NCBI GenBank assembly: GCA_026014905.1
Contig: JAOZHK010000120.1
Location: 1-23,702, forward strand
Source: Candidatus Bathyarchaeota archaeon
GTDB lineage: Archaea; Thermoproteota; Bathyarchaeia; RBG-16-48-13; GCA-020355125
DNA: 23,702 nucleotides
Direction of reading: 5' to 3'
Positions 15,247 through 22,575 of this stretch are shown piece by piece. The notes below the pieces were generated by a model. It searched no databases. It was given only the letters and a program-made list of their open reading frames with translations, and had not been told where the DNA came from. The position numbers were made by a program, and so were the translations under genes. How positions within the stretch are numbered: position 1 is the stretch's first letter; every line of letters starts with the position of its first letter.

Positions 15247-15519
15247 TTATTGCATTGTATTCGCGGTTTTTTCTTCTTTGGCAAGAGATAATTGCTCTAG
15301 ATCCACGGTCACGCCAATACTAAACGCAATAAAAGAGACTTCTGCTTCGAGATCAATGGCTTTCACCATGTCTGGAGGCAGTTCACGGCGAACATCTTGA
15401 GCCACATGCGTTACTATCTTCAACATATTACGGACGGCTTCTGATGCACGTTCCTGGGTAACCATACCTTTCGCGCGCTGAGTCACAGCAGAGGTTGTCT
15501 TATCGCCTAAGACTTTCAC
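15247..15519 (-). CDS. Small alpha-helical protein, unknown
   Basis: I do not recognise this 90-residue protein. It is rich in helix-forming residues (TSAVTQRAKGMVTQERASEAVRN, then MLKIVTHVAQDVRREL) followed by PPDMVKAIDLEAEVSFIAFSIGVTVDLEQL and a charged tail. Support for it being real is a GGAGGG Shine-Dalgarno-like sequence about 12 nt before GTG 15519 and a protein-like composition. The frame stays open upstream of the GTG for about 24 codons without ATG, with Cys residues at its beginning, so the true start may be elsewhere. It lies convergent with the amidohydrolase gene and downstream of a CG tract. Confidence 0.5.
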   Translation of the reverse strand: MKVLGDKTTSAVTQRAKGMVTQERASEAVRNMLKIVTHVAQDVRRELPPDMVKAIDLEAEVSFIAFSIGVTVDLEQLSLAKEEKTANTMQ

Positions 15520-15564
15520 TTTCGACCGAAACCCTCCGAGTAAACCACTATCAGGTTGCGTACA

Positions 15565-15573
15565 CGCGCGCGC
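15565..15573. repeat. Alternating CGCGCGCGC tract
   Basis: A nine-base alternating C/G run in the gap between the small gene (-) and the next amidohydrolase (+), lying at the upstream edge of the transporter remnant. It is flanked by ACA and CCC and is not itself a longer palindrome. Confidence 0.6.
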
Positions 15574-15576
15574 CCC

Positions 15577-15720
15577 ACCATCGCAAGTATATTAATGCAA
15601 TTTGTAGGACTTTCTCTCCCATTTCTTATCGCTGGAGTAATCAAAAGCATCTATGATGTGGCACTTTATTGGACTTTTAAAGATATTAAACCACCCGAGG
15701 AACGTATCGAGTCTCAGTAG
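15577..15720 (+). pseudogene. C-terminal remnant of an MFS transporter
   Basis: The + frame reads TIASILMQFVGLSLPFLIAG and then VIKSIYDVALYWTFKDIKPP plus EERIESQ, followed by TAG at 15718-15720. This is the last membrane helix and tail of many MFS permeases, which I recall as PFLIAG-x-LK-x-x-YD-LLLY-x-x-F-x-x-VKPPEE. Nothing upstream in any frame continues as a transporter: an in-frame TAA lies at 15541. It is therefore most likely a broken gene; the ATG at 15595 would still allow a 41-residue single-pass protein. It is not the tail of the MFS gene at 7060, whose C-terminus differs. Confidence 0.6.
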
Positions 15721-15824
15721 ACGCCCGAAGTCAAAAGAACTTGAGAGAGAGCTTTGAGTTAAGATTGTATAGTATGAGAGTATATTCCTCTTATAATACA
15801 GCACAGATGTGAGAGGTATGGCTC

Positions 15825-16985
15825 GTGACGCTTGATTTCTCGCTTGTCCCAGTGATAGACAATCATTGTCATCCTCTGGATCCTCAGAAAACTCAATTGG
15901 ATACTGAATTACTTGTACGTGAATTTTACCATGGGTTTGGTGATCTCCCCAAAACTGGTGTTAACCCACGTCGTTGGGATGTCTCTGAATCATTGTACCA
16001 TCATCTGCCTTATTTGGGAATAGTACAAACTCTGGTACATCAGCTCTCGAAATTGCTTGATTGTACGCCAACGCTAGATGCCGTTGTTCACGCGCGGAAT
16101 CGCCAGACAGTGCACAGTTTCTCAGAATACGTCCACTGGTTATACAGAGATGCACAGATTGTCGGAACGGTGCTTGATAGCGATTTACCATTCGATGACC
16201 CGCTTCTCAACATTTTCCCTGGGAAATTAATGCGGCTATTCCAAATGAGTCCTGCGGTCTCGCTACTACTCAAATCTTCATCATCATACCAAGAGCTGCT
16301 CGCCAGTTATCGAATCAGATTAGATTCTGCGATACGTCAACATGGTTTCGTGGGTGTGAAAGCCCATCTAGCCGAAGAAGTGGGCTTTGGAGTGCTCCCT
16401 AAACCCCTAACCAACTCACTCTTTGAAGCAGCGAAATCCGGTGAAAGAAGCGCTTACCAGCAGTTGTATCTTGCGGTCTTTATCGAAACTCTGCATCAAT
16501 GCCAGAAATTACGAGTCCCAGTACACCTTCATACGGGTCTGACAGGAGGGCTCTGGGAAGGTCCTGTTTCCAATGCCGATCCATTTCGGATTGTATCGCT
16601 CCTCCGACAGCCAGAATTCATTCAAACGCGCATCGTATTACTACATGGAGCCTATCCATGGATTCAGCATGCAGCCGCAGTAGCCCATGCATTGCCACAT
16701 GTGTGGGTTGATCTAAGTTGGACAACACCCTGGATCGCACAGCGAATTGTCGAATGTTATCGAGATGCCATTGGGATGATGCCACTATCTAAACTAATAA
16801 TCGGGAGTGGAGGACATGGGATCCCAGAAATCGCGTGGCTCTCCGCGAAAACCGCGAAAATAGCGTTGAAAGAGGTATTGGAAGATAACGTAAAGAGAAA
16901 TCTTTTAGGTTTCCACCAAGCGAAGCAGATAGGTCGCATGATTTTACACGATAATGCCGCGCGTTTGTATCGTTTTCTCAAGTGA
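15825..16985 (+). CDS. FluG/glutamine synthetase-associated type amidohydrolase, altered active site
   Basis: This amidohydrolase-2 protein opens with IDNHCHPLDP (His14, His16), and has FSEYVHWLYRDAQI, GVKAHLAEEVGFG (Lys179), PVHLHTG (His234, His236), LLHGAYP (His274) and HVWVDLSW. At the end of the barrel the family has a catalytic Asp in STDGHWFPE or GSDGH; here it is IIGSGGHGIPE, so Gly329 stands at that place. The FluG-type resemblance is judged from the SGGHGIPEIAWLSAKTAKIALKEVL arrangement, given in parts. Start is GTG 15825 with GAGAGGT 8-14 nt upstream and a TATA-like TTATAATA before it. A glutamine synthetase partner, frequent with this group, is not found in the window. Confidence 0.85.
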   Translation: MTLDFSLVPVIDNHCHPLDPQKTQLDTELLVREFYHGFGDLPKTGVNPRRWDVSESLYHHLPYLGIVQTLVHQLSKLLDCTPTLDAVVHARNRQTVHSFSEYVHWLYRDAQIVGTVLDSDLPFDDPLLNIFPGKLMRLFQMSPAVSLLLKSSSSYQELLASYRIRLDSAIRQHGFVGVKAHLAEEVGFGVLPKPLTNSLFEAAKSGERSAYQQLYLAVFIETLHQCQKLRVPVHLHTGLTGGLWEGPVSNADPFRIVSLLRQPEFIQTRIVLLHGAYPWIQHAAAVAHALPHVWVDLSWTTPWIAQRIVECYRDAIGMMPLSKLIIGSGGHGIPEIAWLSAKTAKIALKEVLEDNVKRNLLGFHQAKQIGRMILHDNAARLYRFLK

Positions 16986-17014
16986 TGAGCTAGTTGATCA
17001 ACCTGATTTCGAAG

Positions 17015-17599
17015 CTAGGTTAAAAGCGAGCGAAGATGTTGTCGGAAGGCAACCTGCAGCTTCTGCTGCTCGTGAAATTCTTCATCAGACATGGATAATG
17101 TTTCAGCATATTTTTCGATCGTTTGTTTAGTAAAGAAGTCTATGTCATCCATTTTCGCTATCTGATCAACGAATTGTTCAGCTCCACAGCACGCCGTCAG
17201 TTGGCTTTGAATTTCAAGTAAATGCGTAATATCCTCATTACTAAACTTTAAGGAAAAACCAAGTCGCTGCAGCGCGGTTAGAACGTTTCGTACTTGGTCT
17301 TGCGCGACTTTTTGCGTGGGATCGAGGGGTCCGAGATGAAACATAAAACTCTCAGCTGTGGCTTGGTAATAGCTCTCAATCAGGTGTCCGACGCGTTCCT
17401 CTCGTTCAACTTCCACTAAATCAGTATTGAGGAGTTTTTTGATGTGGTGATATACAGCTTGCGGGGTGAGATTTAATTCTGCAGCCATTTGACTTACGGT
17501 CATCGATTTGACACGAAGGAGAAAAATGATTTTTCGTCGAGTTTCGTCTCCTAAGAGTTGGAATGCCTCAGGATCGCGTATTAATTTTAAATGCTGCAT
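17015..17599 (-). CDS. ArsR-like winged-helix transcriptional regulator
   Basis: Near the N-terminus, FQLLGDETRRKIIFLLRVKS is followed by MTVSQMAAELNLTPQAVYHH as the helix-turn-helix and the wing LVEVEREERVGHLIESYY. This is the ArsR/HTH_20 arrangement. The rest, about 100 residues, is helical with a CC pair (TACCGAEQF) that could sense metal or redox but is not proven. The longest frame begins at GTG 17626, which is directly beside a TATA box (TTTTTATA at 17627-17634). Transcription should start near 17604, so ATG 17599 (MQHLKLIRDPEAF) is the likely start, giving 194 residues. It lies divergent from a small basic protein; the AT-rich gap between them contains an imperfect inverted repeat, a likely autoregulatory site. 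Confidence 0.88.
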   Translation of the reverse strand: MQHLKLIRDPEAFQLLGDETRRKIIFLLRVKSMTVSQMAAELNLTPQAVYHHIKKLLNTDLVEVEREERVGHLIESYYQATAESFMFHLGPLDPTQKVAQDQVRNVLTALQRLGFSLKFSNEDITHLLEIQSQLTACCGAEQFVDQIAKMDDIDFFTKQTIEKYAETLSMSDEEFHEQQKLQVAFRQHLRSLLT

Positions 17600-17626
17600 C
17601 GCTGTGTCAAATGTACGTGGATACAC

Positions 17627-17634
17627 TATAAAAA
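17627..17634 (-). promoter_or_regulatory. TATA box of the ArsR-like gene
   Basis: TTTTTATA on the minus strand, centred about 31 nt before ATG 17599. It decides between the two possible starts, because the upstream GTG at 17626 would lie next to the box and outside the transcript. Confidence 0.6.
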
Positions 17635-17667
17635 TGTTTTGATAGACAAATCATTAGATTGTTGTAT

Positions 17668-17696
17668 AATAACATTTATATATTAAAACGTTTATT
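17668..17696. promoter_or_regulatory. Imperfect inverted repeat in the ArsR divergent gap
   Basis: AATAACATTTAT on the left and AAAACGTTTATT on the right form an imperfect inverted repeat of about 12 nt per arm, in the middle of the 100-nt gap between the divergent regulator and the small basic gene. ArsR proteins bind such AT-rich dyads. A TATA-like AATAATAAAA at about 17700-17709 follows for the + gene. Confidence 0.4.
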
Positions 17697-17725
17697 TTAA
17701 TAATAAAAATTTAGATGTGGTCACT

Positions 17726-17959
17726 ATGGCTAAGTTTGGTAAAAGAAATGTAAGCTTTCCTCTGAATGTTCCCATCCTAGACGCCCCACGGAGAGCACTA
17801 CGGAAACTGCTTCAGCGAGCAGGTAAGCAAAATGTGTCGAATTTCTCGAATCTTGCCGTTACTGAAAACAGTCAAATGCACGATGCTATTCTCAGAGCAG
17901 AACGTCAAAAAACTCTAGGCTTCCATTATCTAGAACAAAGAAAATTAACATTCATCTAG
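17726..17959 (+). CDS. Small basic protein, unknown, divergent from the ArsR-like regulator
   Basis: I do not recognise this 77-residue protein. It is strongly basic near the N-terminus (MAKFGKR, then RRALRKLLQRAGKQN) and has a mixed C-terminal half ending HYLEQRKLTFI. The frame also opens at GTG 17717, but ATG 17726 lies about 23 nt after the centre of an AT-rich TATA-like stretch near 17703, which would give a nearly leaderless start. Its position opposite the regulator, sharing the AT-rich gap with the inverted repeat, suggests joint control. No membrane segment or metal motif is seen. Confidence 0.55.
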   Translation: MAKFGKRNVSFPLNVPILDAPRRALRKLLQRAGKQNVSNFSNLAVTENSQMHDAILRAERQKTLGFHYLEQRKLTFI

Positions 17960-18009
17960 AAGCTCGCGACTGAAGTCTAGAACGTGAGGCTCATAAGATT
18001 AATGAACCA

Positions 18010-18804
18010 TCACAAATTCAACTTTCGTATTTTACCTAAATTATGCTTGATCCAACCGTACACAATCATAACATCGGTACCAATACAGAAGTCTCTCACA
18101 CCCAGATCAGTGTATTTCTGAACATCATCGTCTGTGAAGCCCCAATCAAGTTCAACTCTCGGGCGAATATCCATCTGTAAAGCTGTTTTGATGGCTTTCA
18201 GTTCGGCGGCTTTAACTTTTGGATGGTACCACTCGCCTGGAACCCCAATGCTAATCGCATAGTCACAAGGACCAAACTGAATCATATCCACTCCATTGAC
18301 CGATAAAATATCTTCAAGGTTATCTAAGGTGGGTTTTTTCTCGATCATAACAGCGATGACAGTATCTTTCATCGCATCAACATATTGTACTGTACCCGCC
18401 TCTAACACATAGCCAACACTGCGTCTCATATGACACCCATGAACCCCCTTAGAACCCGGCAGCTCCATTCGAACAGCGTTAATACATTCCTCCGCATCCT
18501 CAGCACTTCGCACATCAGCAAAAAGCAGGTTCTGTATTCCCGACCCTAACGCTCGTTGAGCGAGAAATGTACGTGGCTGTTGATCAAGCTTCATCATAGA
18601 AGAGATCCCCGTCGCATCGCAAGCGCGTGCAAAATTCTCTAGGTCATGTAAGTCGTACGGCGCATATTCCCCACTGAATTCAACGTAATCTACTTGACCA
18701 GCTGCAGCAATCACTTCCACCATTCCAGCCCAAGGACAAAGAAAGTGAGTACCAAGGGTCGCTTTGTCATGATTTAATAAATCTCGAAGCTTATTATCTC
18801 GCAT
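18010..18804 (-). CDS. HpcH/HpaI family aldolase/citrate lyase-like protein
   Basis: A class II-type aldolase barrel of 264 residues. VDYVEFSGEYAPYDLHDLEN is the first active-site loop, MKLDQQPR carries the conserved Arg, and MIEKKPTLDNLEDIL (Glu155) plus FGPCDYAISIGVPG (Asp181) are the metal ligands, 26 residues apart as in HpaI. In HpaI the loop is GEHAPN with His45 as base; here it is GEYAPY with Tyr47. The reaction is probably a retro-aldol on a 2-keto or 2-hydroxy acid giving pyruvate. A GAAGGAGAT Shine-Dalgarno at 18809-18817 supports ATG 18804. It is divergent from the nucleoside hydrolase. Confidence 0.9.
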   Translation of the reverse strand: MRDNKLRDLLNHDKATLGTHFLCPWAGMVEVIAAAGQVDYVEFSGEYAPYDLHDLENFARACDATGISSMMKLDQQPRTFLAQRALGSGIQNLLFADVRSAEDAEECINAVRMELPGSKGVHGCHMRRSVGYVLEAGTVQYVDAMKDTVIAVMIEKKPTLDNLEDILSVNGVDMIQFGPCDYAISIGVPGEWYHPKVKAAELKAIKTALQMDIRPRVELDWGFTDDDVQKYTDLGVRDFCIGTDVMIVYGWIKHNLGKIRKLNL

Positions 18805-18927
18805 AAATATCTCCTTCTATTTCATAATTAGCGATTAAACATTTATGTATGACTACCACGAATGAGCTCAAGCAGTGATCGACTAATTTACTTATGACGA
18901 GCTTATCCCCAAGAACTGAGAATTATA

Positions 18928-18933
18928 AAGGAG
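18928..18933 (+). promoter_or_regulatory. Ribosome binding site setting the nucleoside hydrolase start
   Basis: AAGGAG lies 8 nt before TTG 18942. The upstream ATG at 18894 has no such site and would add 16 residues not found in the family, so the TTG is the better start. Confidence 0.65.
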
Positions 18934-18941
18934 ACTCATAT

Positions 18942-19886
18942 TTGACTCGCGTAGTTCTCGATGTAGACACAGGAATCGATGATGCCCAAGCCCTTCTCTT
19001 CGCATTACGAAGCCCCAAAATCAGTATTGAAGGTATCACAACTGTCTGTGGCAACATCGACGTGGATCAGGCCAGTGAAACTACCTTAAAAATTCTGGAT
19101 CTCGCTAAGGTAACCGATCTTCAAGTCGCCCGTGGTGCTTCACAGCCATTAACCCGATTACCGCACCATGTTCCTTCAATACATGGTTCGAAGGGACTAG
19201 GTTATACCCAATTACCAGAACCAACGAATCAGTTGACCGAGCAGTCAGCTCTAACATTATTGACTAACATCGTTAGAACGTATCCTAAGCAAGTCACCGT
19301 AATCTGCCTTGGACCCCTTACCAACATAGCGAGCGCTATCCAGCAAAACTCTCGTTTTGCTCGAGACGTACAACAGCTGGTCATCATGGGAGGCTGCTAC
19401 CATGTCACGCCTTTTGGTTACGGAAACGTGACACCAGTCGCTGAATTTAATATCTGGGCCGATCCTGAAGCGGCAGCCATCGTATTCAATTCTGGATTGA
19501 ACATTACTGCAGTGGGTTTAGATGTCACACATGACCCCACAACATGTCTCCAAATGAAACATATCGATAAACTTGCAGCTTTGAATACTCCTGTTGCATC
19601 ATTCATCGCTGAACTCTGTCGATTTCAGATACCAACGACAGGAGGCATCATTTACCTTCATGACCCCATCACAGTAGCGACTGTCATCGACCCAAACATT
19701 GTCACAACACAGCCCGGAAAAGTGAACGTGGAGATTGAAGGGCTCTTGACCAGGGGCATGACAGTTTTTGATCGACGACCAAAATGGCTTCAACAGGCAC
19801 AAACTGCGCGTCACTCAACAACAAACATCTGTACTCGAATCAATGGTCAACGATTCATTGATCTTTTTCTCCAACGGATAGCATAG
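18942..19886 (+). CDS. Inosine-uridine nucleoside hydrolase family protein
   Basis: The N-terminus reads VVLDVDTGIDDAQALL, the DxDxGxDD calcium and ribose-binding signature, placed 7-14 residues from the proposed start as in the family. TVICLGPLTNIASAIQ, VIMGGCYH, AEFNIWADPEAA and IIYLHDPIT (catalytic/binding His) complete the set. These cytoplasmic enzymes hydrolyse N-ribosyl bonds of nucleosides into base and ribose for salvage; some cleave other N-glycosides. The longest frame begins at ATG 18894, but TTG 18942 has an AAGGAG site at the right distance and gives 314 residues, the usual size. All key residues are present. Confidence 0.92.
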   Translation: MTRVVLDVDTGIDDAQALLFALRSPKISIEGITTVCGNIDVDQASETTLKILDLAKVTDLQVARGASQPLTRLPHHVPSIHGSKGLGYTQLPEPTNQLTEQSALTLLTNIVRTYPKQVTVICLGPLTNIASAIQQNSRFARDVQQLVIMGGCYHVTPFGYGNVTPVAEFNIWADPEAAAIVFNSGLNITAVGLDVTHDPTTCLQMKHIDKLAALNTPVASFIAELCRFQIPTTGGIIYLHDPITVATVIDPNIVTTQPGKVNVEIEGLLTRGMTVFDRRPKWLQQAQTARHSTTNICTRINGQRFIDLFLQRIA

Positions 19887-19957
19887 GACGTATGCATTCG
19901 CCTGGATATGCGCGATATAGTCAGGATTTCATGGTTCACAAAGCTCGCGCAGGACAA

Positions 19958-21655
19958 CTAATTGCTCAAGTATCCTTCAGGGTAGTCTTCAAAAGCCTGA
20001 GTTTTTACTGATATCAGAACCGGGCTTGTCATACTTACTGCGCTGCTGAGGCAGGATTGCACCTCGTCACCGCGTTCACATCGTAGAGCTGTAACACTGT
20101 TTGCTTCAGCTATTTGTACCCAGTCTGTTCGAGGTTTGTCCAGATCCACCCCCACAAAGGTTCTAGTATCTCGGGAATATTGACCGTACATCCAAAATGC
20201 ACGCTTCACGGTGGCACCAGTTGCATTATCTAGTACGATCCAGATAACTGGGATGTTATGATGGGCACAGGTCCATAGAAGCGTGGGCAACTGAGCCATA
20301 TGTGCCTCAAAATCGCCTAAGACACAGAGAACGCGACGTTGTTCCGCTAACTGAACTCCGATTGCTTCTCCTGCTGAACCCATAGCTGCGGATAATGCAC
20401 TGTAATAGCACCCGGGAACATCTCGTTCCAGATATCGAAGGACCGACAATCTCTGTGTAAACGCTGGAGCAAAGAAGATTATGTGTTCTTGGCCATGATT
20501 AAAAACTTGGTTTATCTCAAACCAGATTCTCTGTGGTGAGGGGGGATCGTCGTTAAACCTTTGTTTCAACAGGTTCATCCATTCAGTTCGTATTATCTCG
20601 TGCCTTGATTGGAGAACGTCAATTCGGTCGGTGTGCTGGGAAATGTTCCCAAGGTTTCTGAGAAGGCCTTGTAAAAAAGCTTCGGTGGTAGAAAATATGG
20701 TATGATCAGCGTTCTCATTAAAGGCTAAGGGATTGTCAGATACCTGAATGTACAGTCCGGTGTCAATTTCTGGCGGATAGAAACAATCGAGCGTAAGAAC
20801 AAGGTCACTTGACTGTAAGTACTGCTTCATCATTGAAGCGCTATCACTGAAGAATCCTTGGTGAAGCGGGTGCGAACAGGGAAAGTTCATGTAACAAGGT
20901 CGCATTTCAAATACTGCTGCACCCAATGTTTCAGCTATTTTAACTAGGGAAGATATACTGTCTTTGTTTTTTGTTCTCTGGGTGATGATAACGGGTTTTT
21001 CAGCTTTTTTCATGGCGGTAGAAAGCTTACGGATTATATTATCAGGCGCAGAAGGTGAGGAAAATCGTGCTTTTTTTAGCTGTTTCTTGTGGAGTGGCGT
21101 TTCAATAATGTCTTGAGCTACTGTTAAAAAAACAGGACCGGCGGGGGGTGTACCGGCTAATCGTAAAGCTCGTTGGATGATTCTATCAGCGTTGACTCCA
21201 GCTCCTATTCGATAAACATACTTGCAATATTCTCGAAGAAGTTCTGGGGTTCGGTAATACCCATATAATGCTTCGCGGTAATCATTCGCTGTAGATATGT
21301 GTCCAACGGTGAAAATGAATAGGGGAATTTTGGAGATCTTCGCGTCAAGTACTGCTAGCGCGGCATTCGCGGGTCCAAGTTGAACGTGCATAATGAGAGG
21401 CGATACTTTTTCAGAAGCCCGTGCATAACCGAGACTCATTCTCGCCGCGGGGTATTCTGAATTACCTTGAATGAATGTTATCTTATCCGTGTACTCATTA
21501 CGAGCTAAAGTGTCGTAGAAATCTCTCTCTGCTGAACCTGCAACTCCAAACAAATATGGTGTGTCCGTGTTTATCAATGCGTCAAGTAGGACTGATGAGA
21601 GGGTGTAGGGGTATCGTTGTTTCTTACTCATTCTCCATTCTGCCCCTGTTTTCAT
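19958..21655 (-). CDS. Thiamine-diphosphate-dependent enzyme (acetolactate synthase/benzoylformate decarboxylase-like)
   Basis: Three-domain ThDP enzyme of 565 residues. YLFGVAGSAERDFYDTL is the N-terminal binding region; FIQGNSEYPAARMSLGYAR contains Glu67, which in the family activates the cofactor. A central domain (KPVIITQR) follows. The C-terminal cofactor region VLCVLGDFEAHMAQLPTLL and IPVIWIVLDNATGA corresponds to GDG-x(n)-NN, with GDF in place of GDG. No FAD-type signature is clear. It probably decarboxylates or ligates a 2-keto acid; the substrate is unknown. ATG 21655 is used; ATG 21631 (MSKKQRY) is an alternative. It is divergent from the GNAT-YoaP gene. Confidence 0.88.
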   Translation of the reverse strand: MKTGAEWRMSKKQRYPYTLSSVLLDALINTDTPYLFGVAGSAERDFYDTLARNEYTDKITFIQGNSEYPAARMSLGYARASEKVSPLIMHVQLGPANAALAVLDAKISKIPLFIFTVGHISTANDYREALYGYYRTPELLREYCKYVYRIGAGVNADRIIQRALRLAGTPPAGPVFLTVAQDIIETPLHKKQLKKARFSSPSAPDNIIRKLSTAMKKAEKPVIITQRTKNKDSISSLVKIAETLGAAVFEMRPCYMNFPCSHPLHQGFFSDSASMMKQYLQSSDLVLTLDCFYPPEIDTGLYIQVSDNPLAFNENADHTIFSTTEAFLQGLLRNLGNISQHTDRIDVLQSRHEIIRTEWMNLLKQRFNDDPPSPQRIWFEINQVFNHGQEHIIFFAPAFTQRLSVLRYLERDVPGCYYSALSAAMGSAGEAIGVQLAEQRRVLCVLGDFEAHMAQLPTLLWTCAHHNIPVIWIVLDNATGATVKRAFWMYGQYSRDTRTFVGVDLDKPRTDWVQIAEANSVTALRCERGDEVQSCLSSAVSMTSPVLISVKTQAFEDYPEGYLSN

Positions 21656-21752
21656 TATAGTAATTAGGTGATATAGGATAAGGTTTTAGCTAGTCGGTTT
21701 CTTTAGCAAGCGTTGAAAGAATAATACCAGCGCGCTTAGGTCGGATAAGATT

Positions 21753-22547
21753 ATGGTCATCAAGGTTGTGAATGCCTCTGAGGGAAATTGGAGGTATGTA
21801 TCTCTGTGTACGCATATTGATGAAGGACATACGGAATTCGAGCAAGCAGCGGCGATGAGACAAACATGGCTCGAGAAAAGATCCCGTGAGGGCAACATTG
21901 CGATAAAAGTGGCTATTGATGGAAAGGGTAATCCTCTTGGATTTGTGCATCTCGTTCCAATTCAAGCTCCAATGTCGGCGATGACAGGGGAGGATTTATG
22001 GATTATTCCATGTTTGACGATAGATTTTCAACGAGTGTATAAGAATATTCGTGGATCAGGCGTAGGTCGGGTACTGATTCATGCGTCCGAAGAGTATGTT
22101 AAACAGGAAGGGGGAAAGGGTCTCGCAGTTTATGCCTACTCAGGAGATATGTGGTTTATGCCTGCAGCTTTCTTTGAGAAAGTTGGGTTTACTCGTGTTT
22201 CGCAGGCGTCAAACATTTGGGTGAAGAAATGGGCGGATGTGAAAGATCCTCGCCCGTTAGTCAACCAGTATGATTATCGTCCCGTTCAGGGAAAGATCGT
22301 TATTGATTATTTCTGGTCACCGTTTTGTTTAACGTCTTGTCAAGAAGTGATAAATGTTAGAGAAGTTGTGTCGGAATTTCATGACCAAGTCGTGCTGCGC
22401 GAGTATCGTAGTGACAATACTGATACTGTAAAGATGTTTGATCTAGTCCGTGCGCTTTTCATAAATGGGAAACGAGTTAATTGGGGCTACGCGGCTCCCA
22501 AAGAGGAATTGAGAAAACAGCTGAATAATTTATTAACTGGCACATGA
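21753..22547 (+). CDS. GNAT acetyltransferase with C-terminal YoaP/thioredoxin-like domain
   Basis: Residues about 1-150 are a GNAT domain: AIKVAIDGKGNPLGFVHLVP, a LTIDFQRVYKNIRGSGVGR acetyl-CoA loop and AAFFEKVGFTRVS. From about 181 a second domain begins, KIVIDYFWSPFCLTSCQEV with Cys192 and Cys196 in a C-x3-C pair, and ALFINGKRVNWGYAAPKEEL at the end, like the YoaP-type thioredoxin-like domain. Proteins of this two-domain form are known in bacteria and archaea, with unknown substrate. A TATA-like AATAATACC near 21723 suggests a leaderless ATG 21753. It probably forms an operon with the following HAD gene (28-nt gap). Confidence 0.88.
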   Translation: MVIKVVNASEGNWRYVSLCTHIDEGHTEFEQAAAMRQTWLEKRSREGNIAIKVAIDGKGNPLGFVHLVPIQAPMSAMTGEDLWIIPCLTIDFQRVYKNIRGSGVGRVLIHASEEYVKQEGGKGLAVYAYSGDMWFMPAAFFEKVGFTRVSQASNIWVKKWADVKDPRPLVNQYDYRPVQGKIVIDYFWSPFCLTSCQEVINVREVVSEFHDQVVLREYRSDNTDTVKMFDLVRALFINGKRVNWGYAAPKEELRKQLNNLLTGT

Positions 22548-22575
22548 TTATTGAAGCTCTTTAGTTTTGAGAACC

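Noticed and set aside
15592..15804. Minus-strand open frame of 70 codons
   Set aside because: It overlaps the MFS remnant on the other strand and is a poor protein sequence.
6981..15823. Shared 14-mer TGAGAGGTATGGCT before two genes (about 6982 and 15810)
   Set aside because: One repeated 14-mer is expected by chance in a window of this size, and the positions relative to the starts differ.
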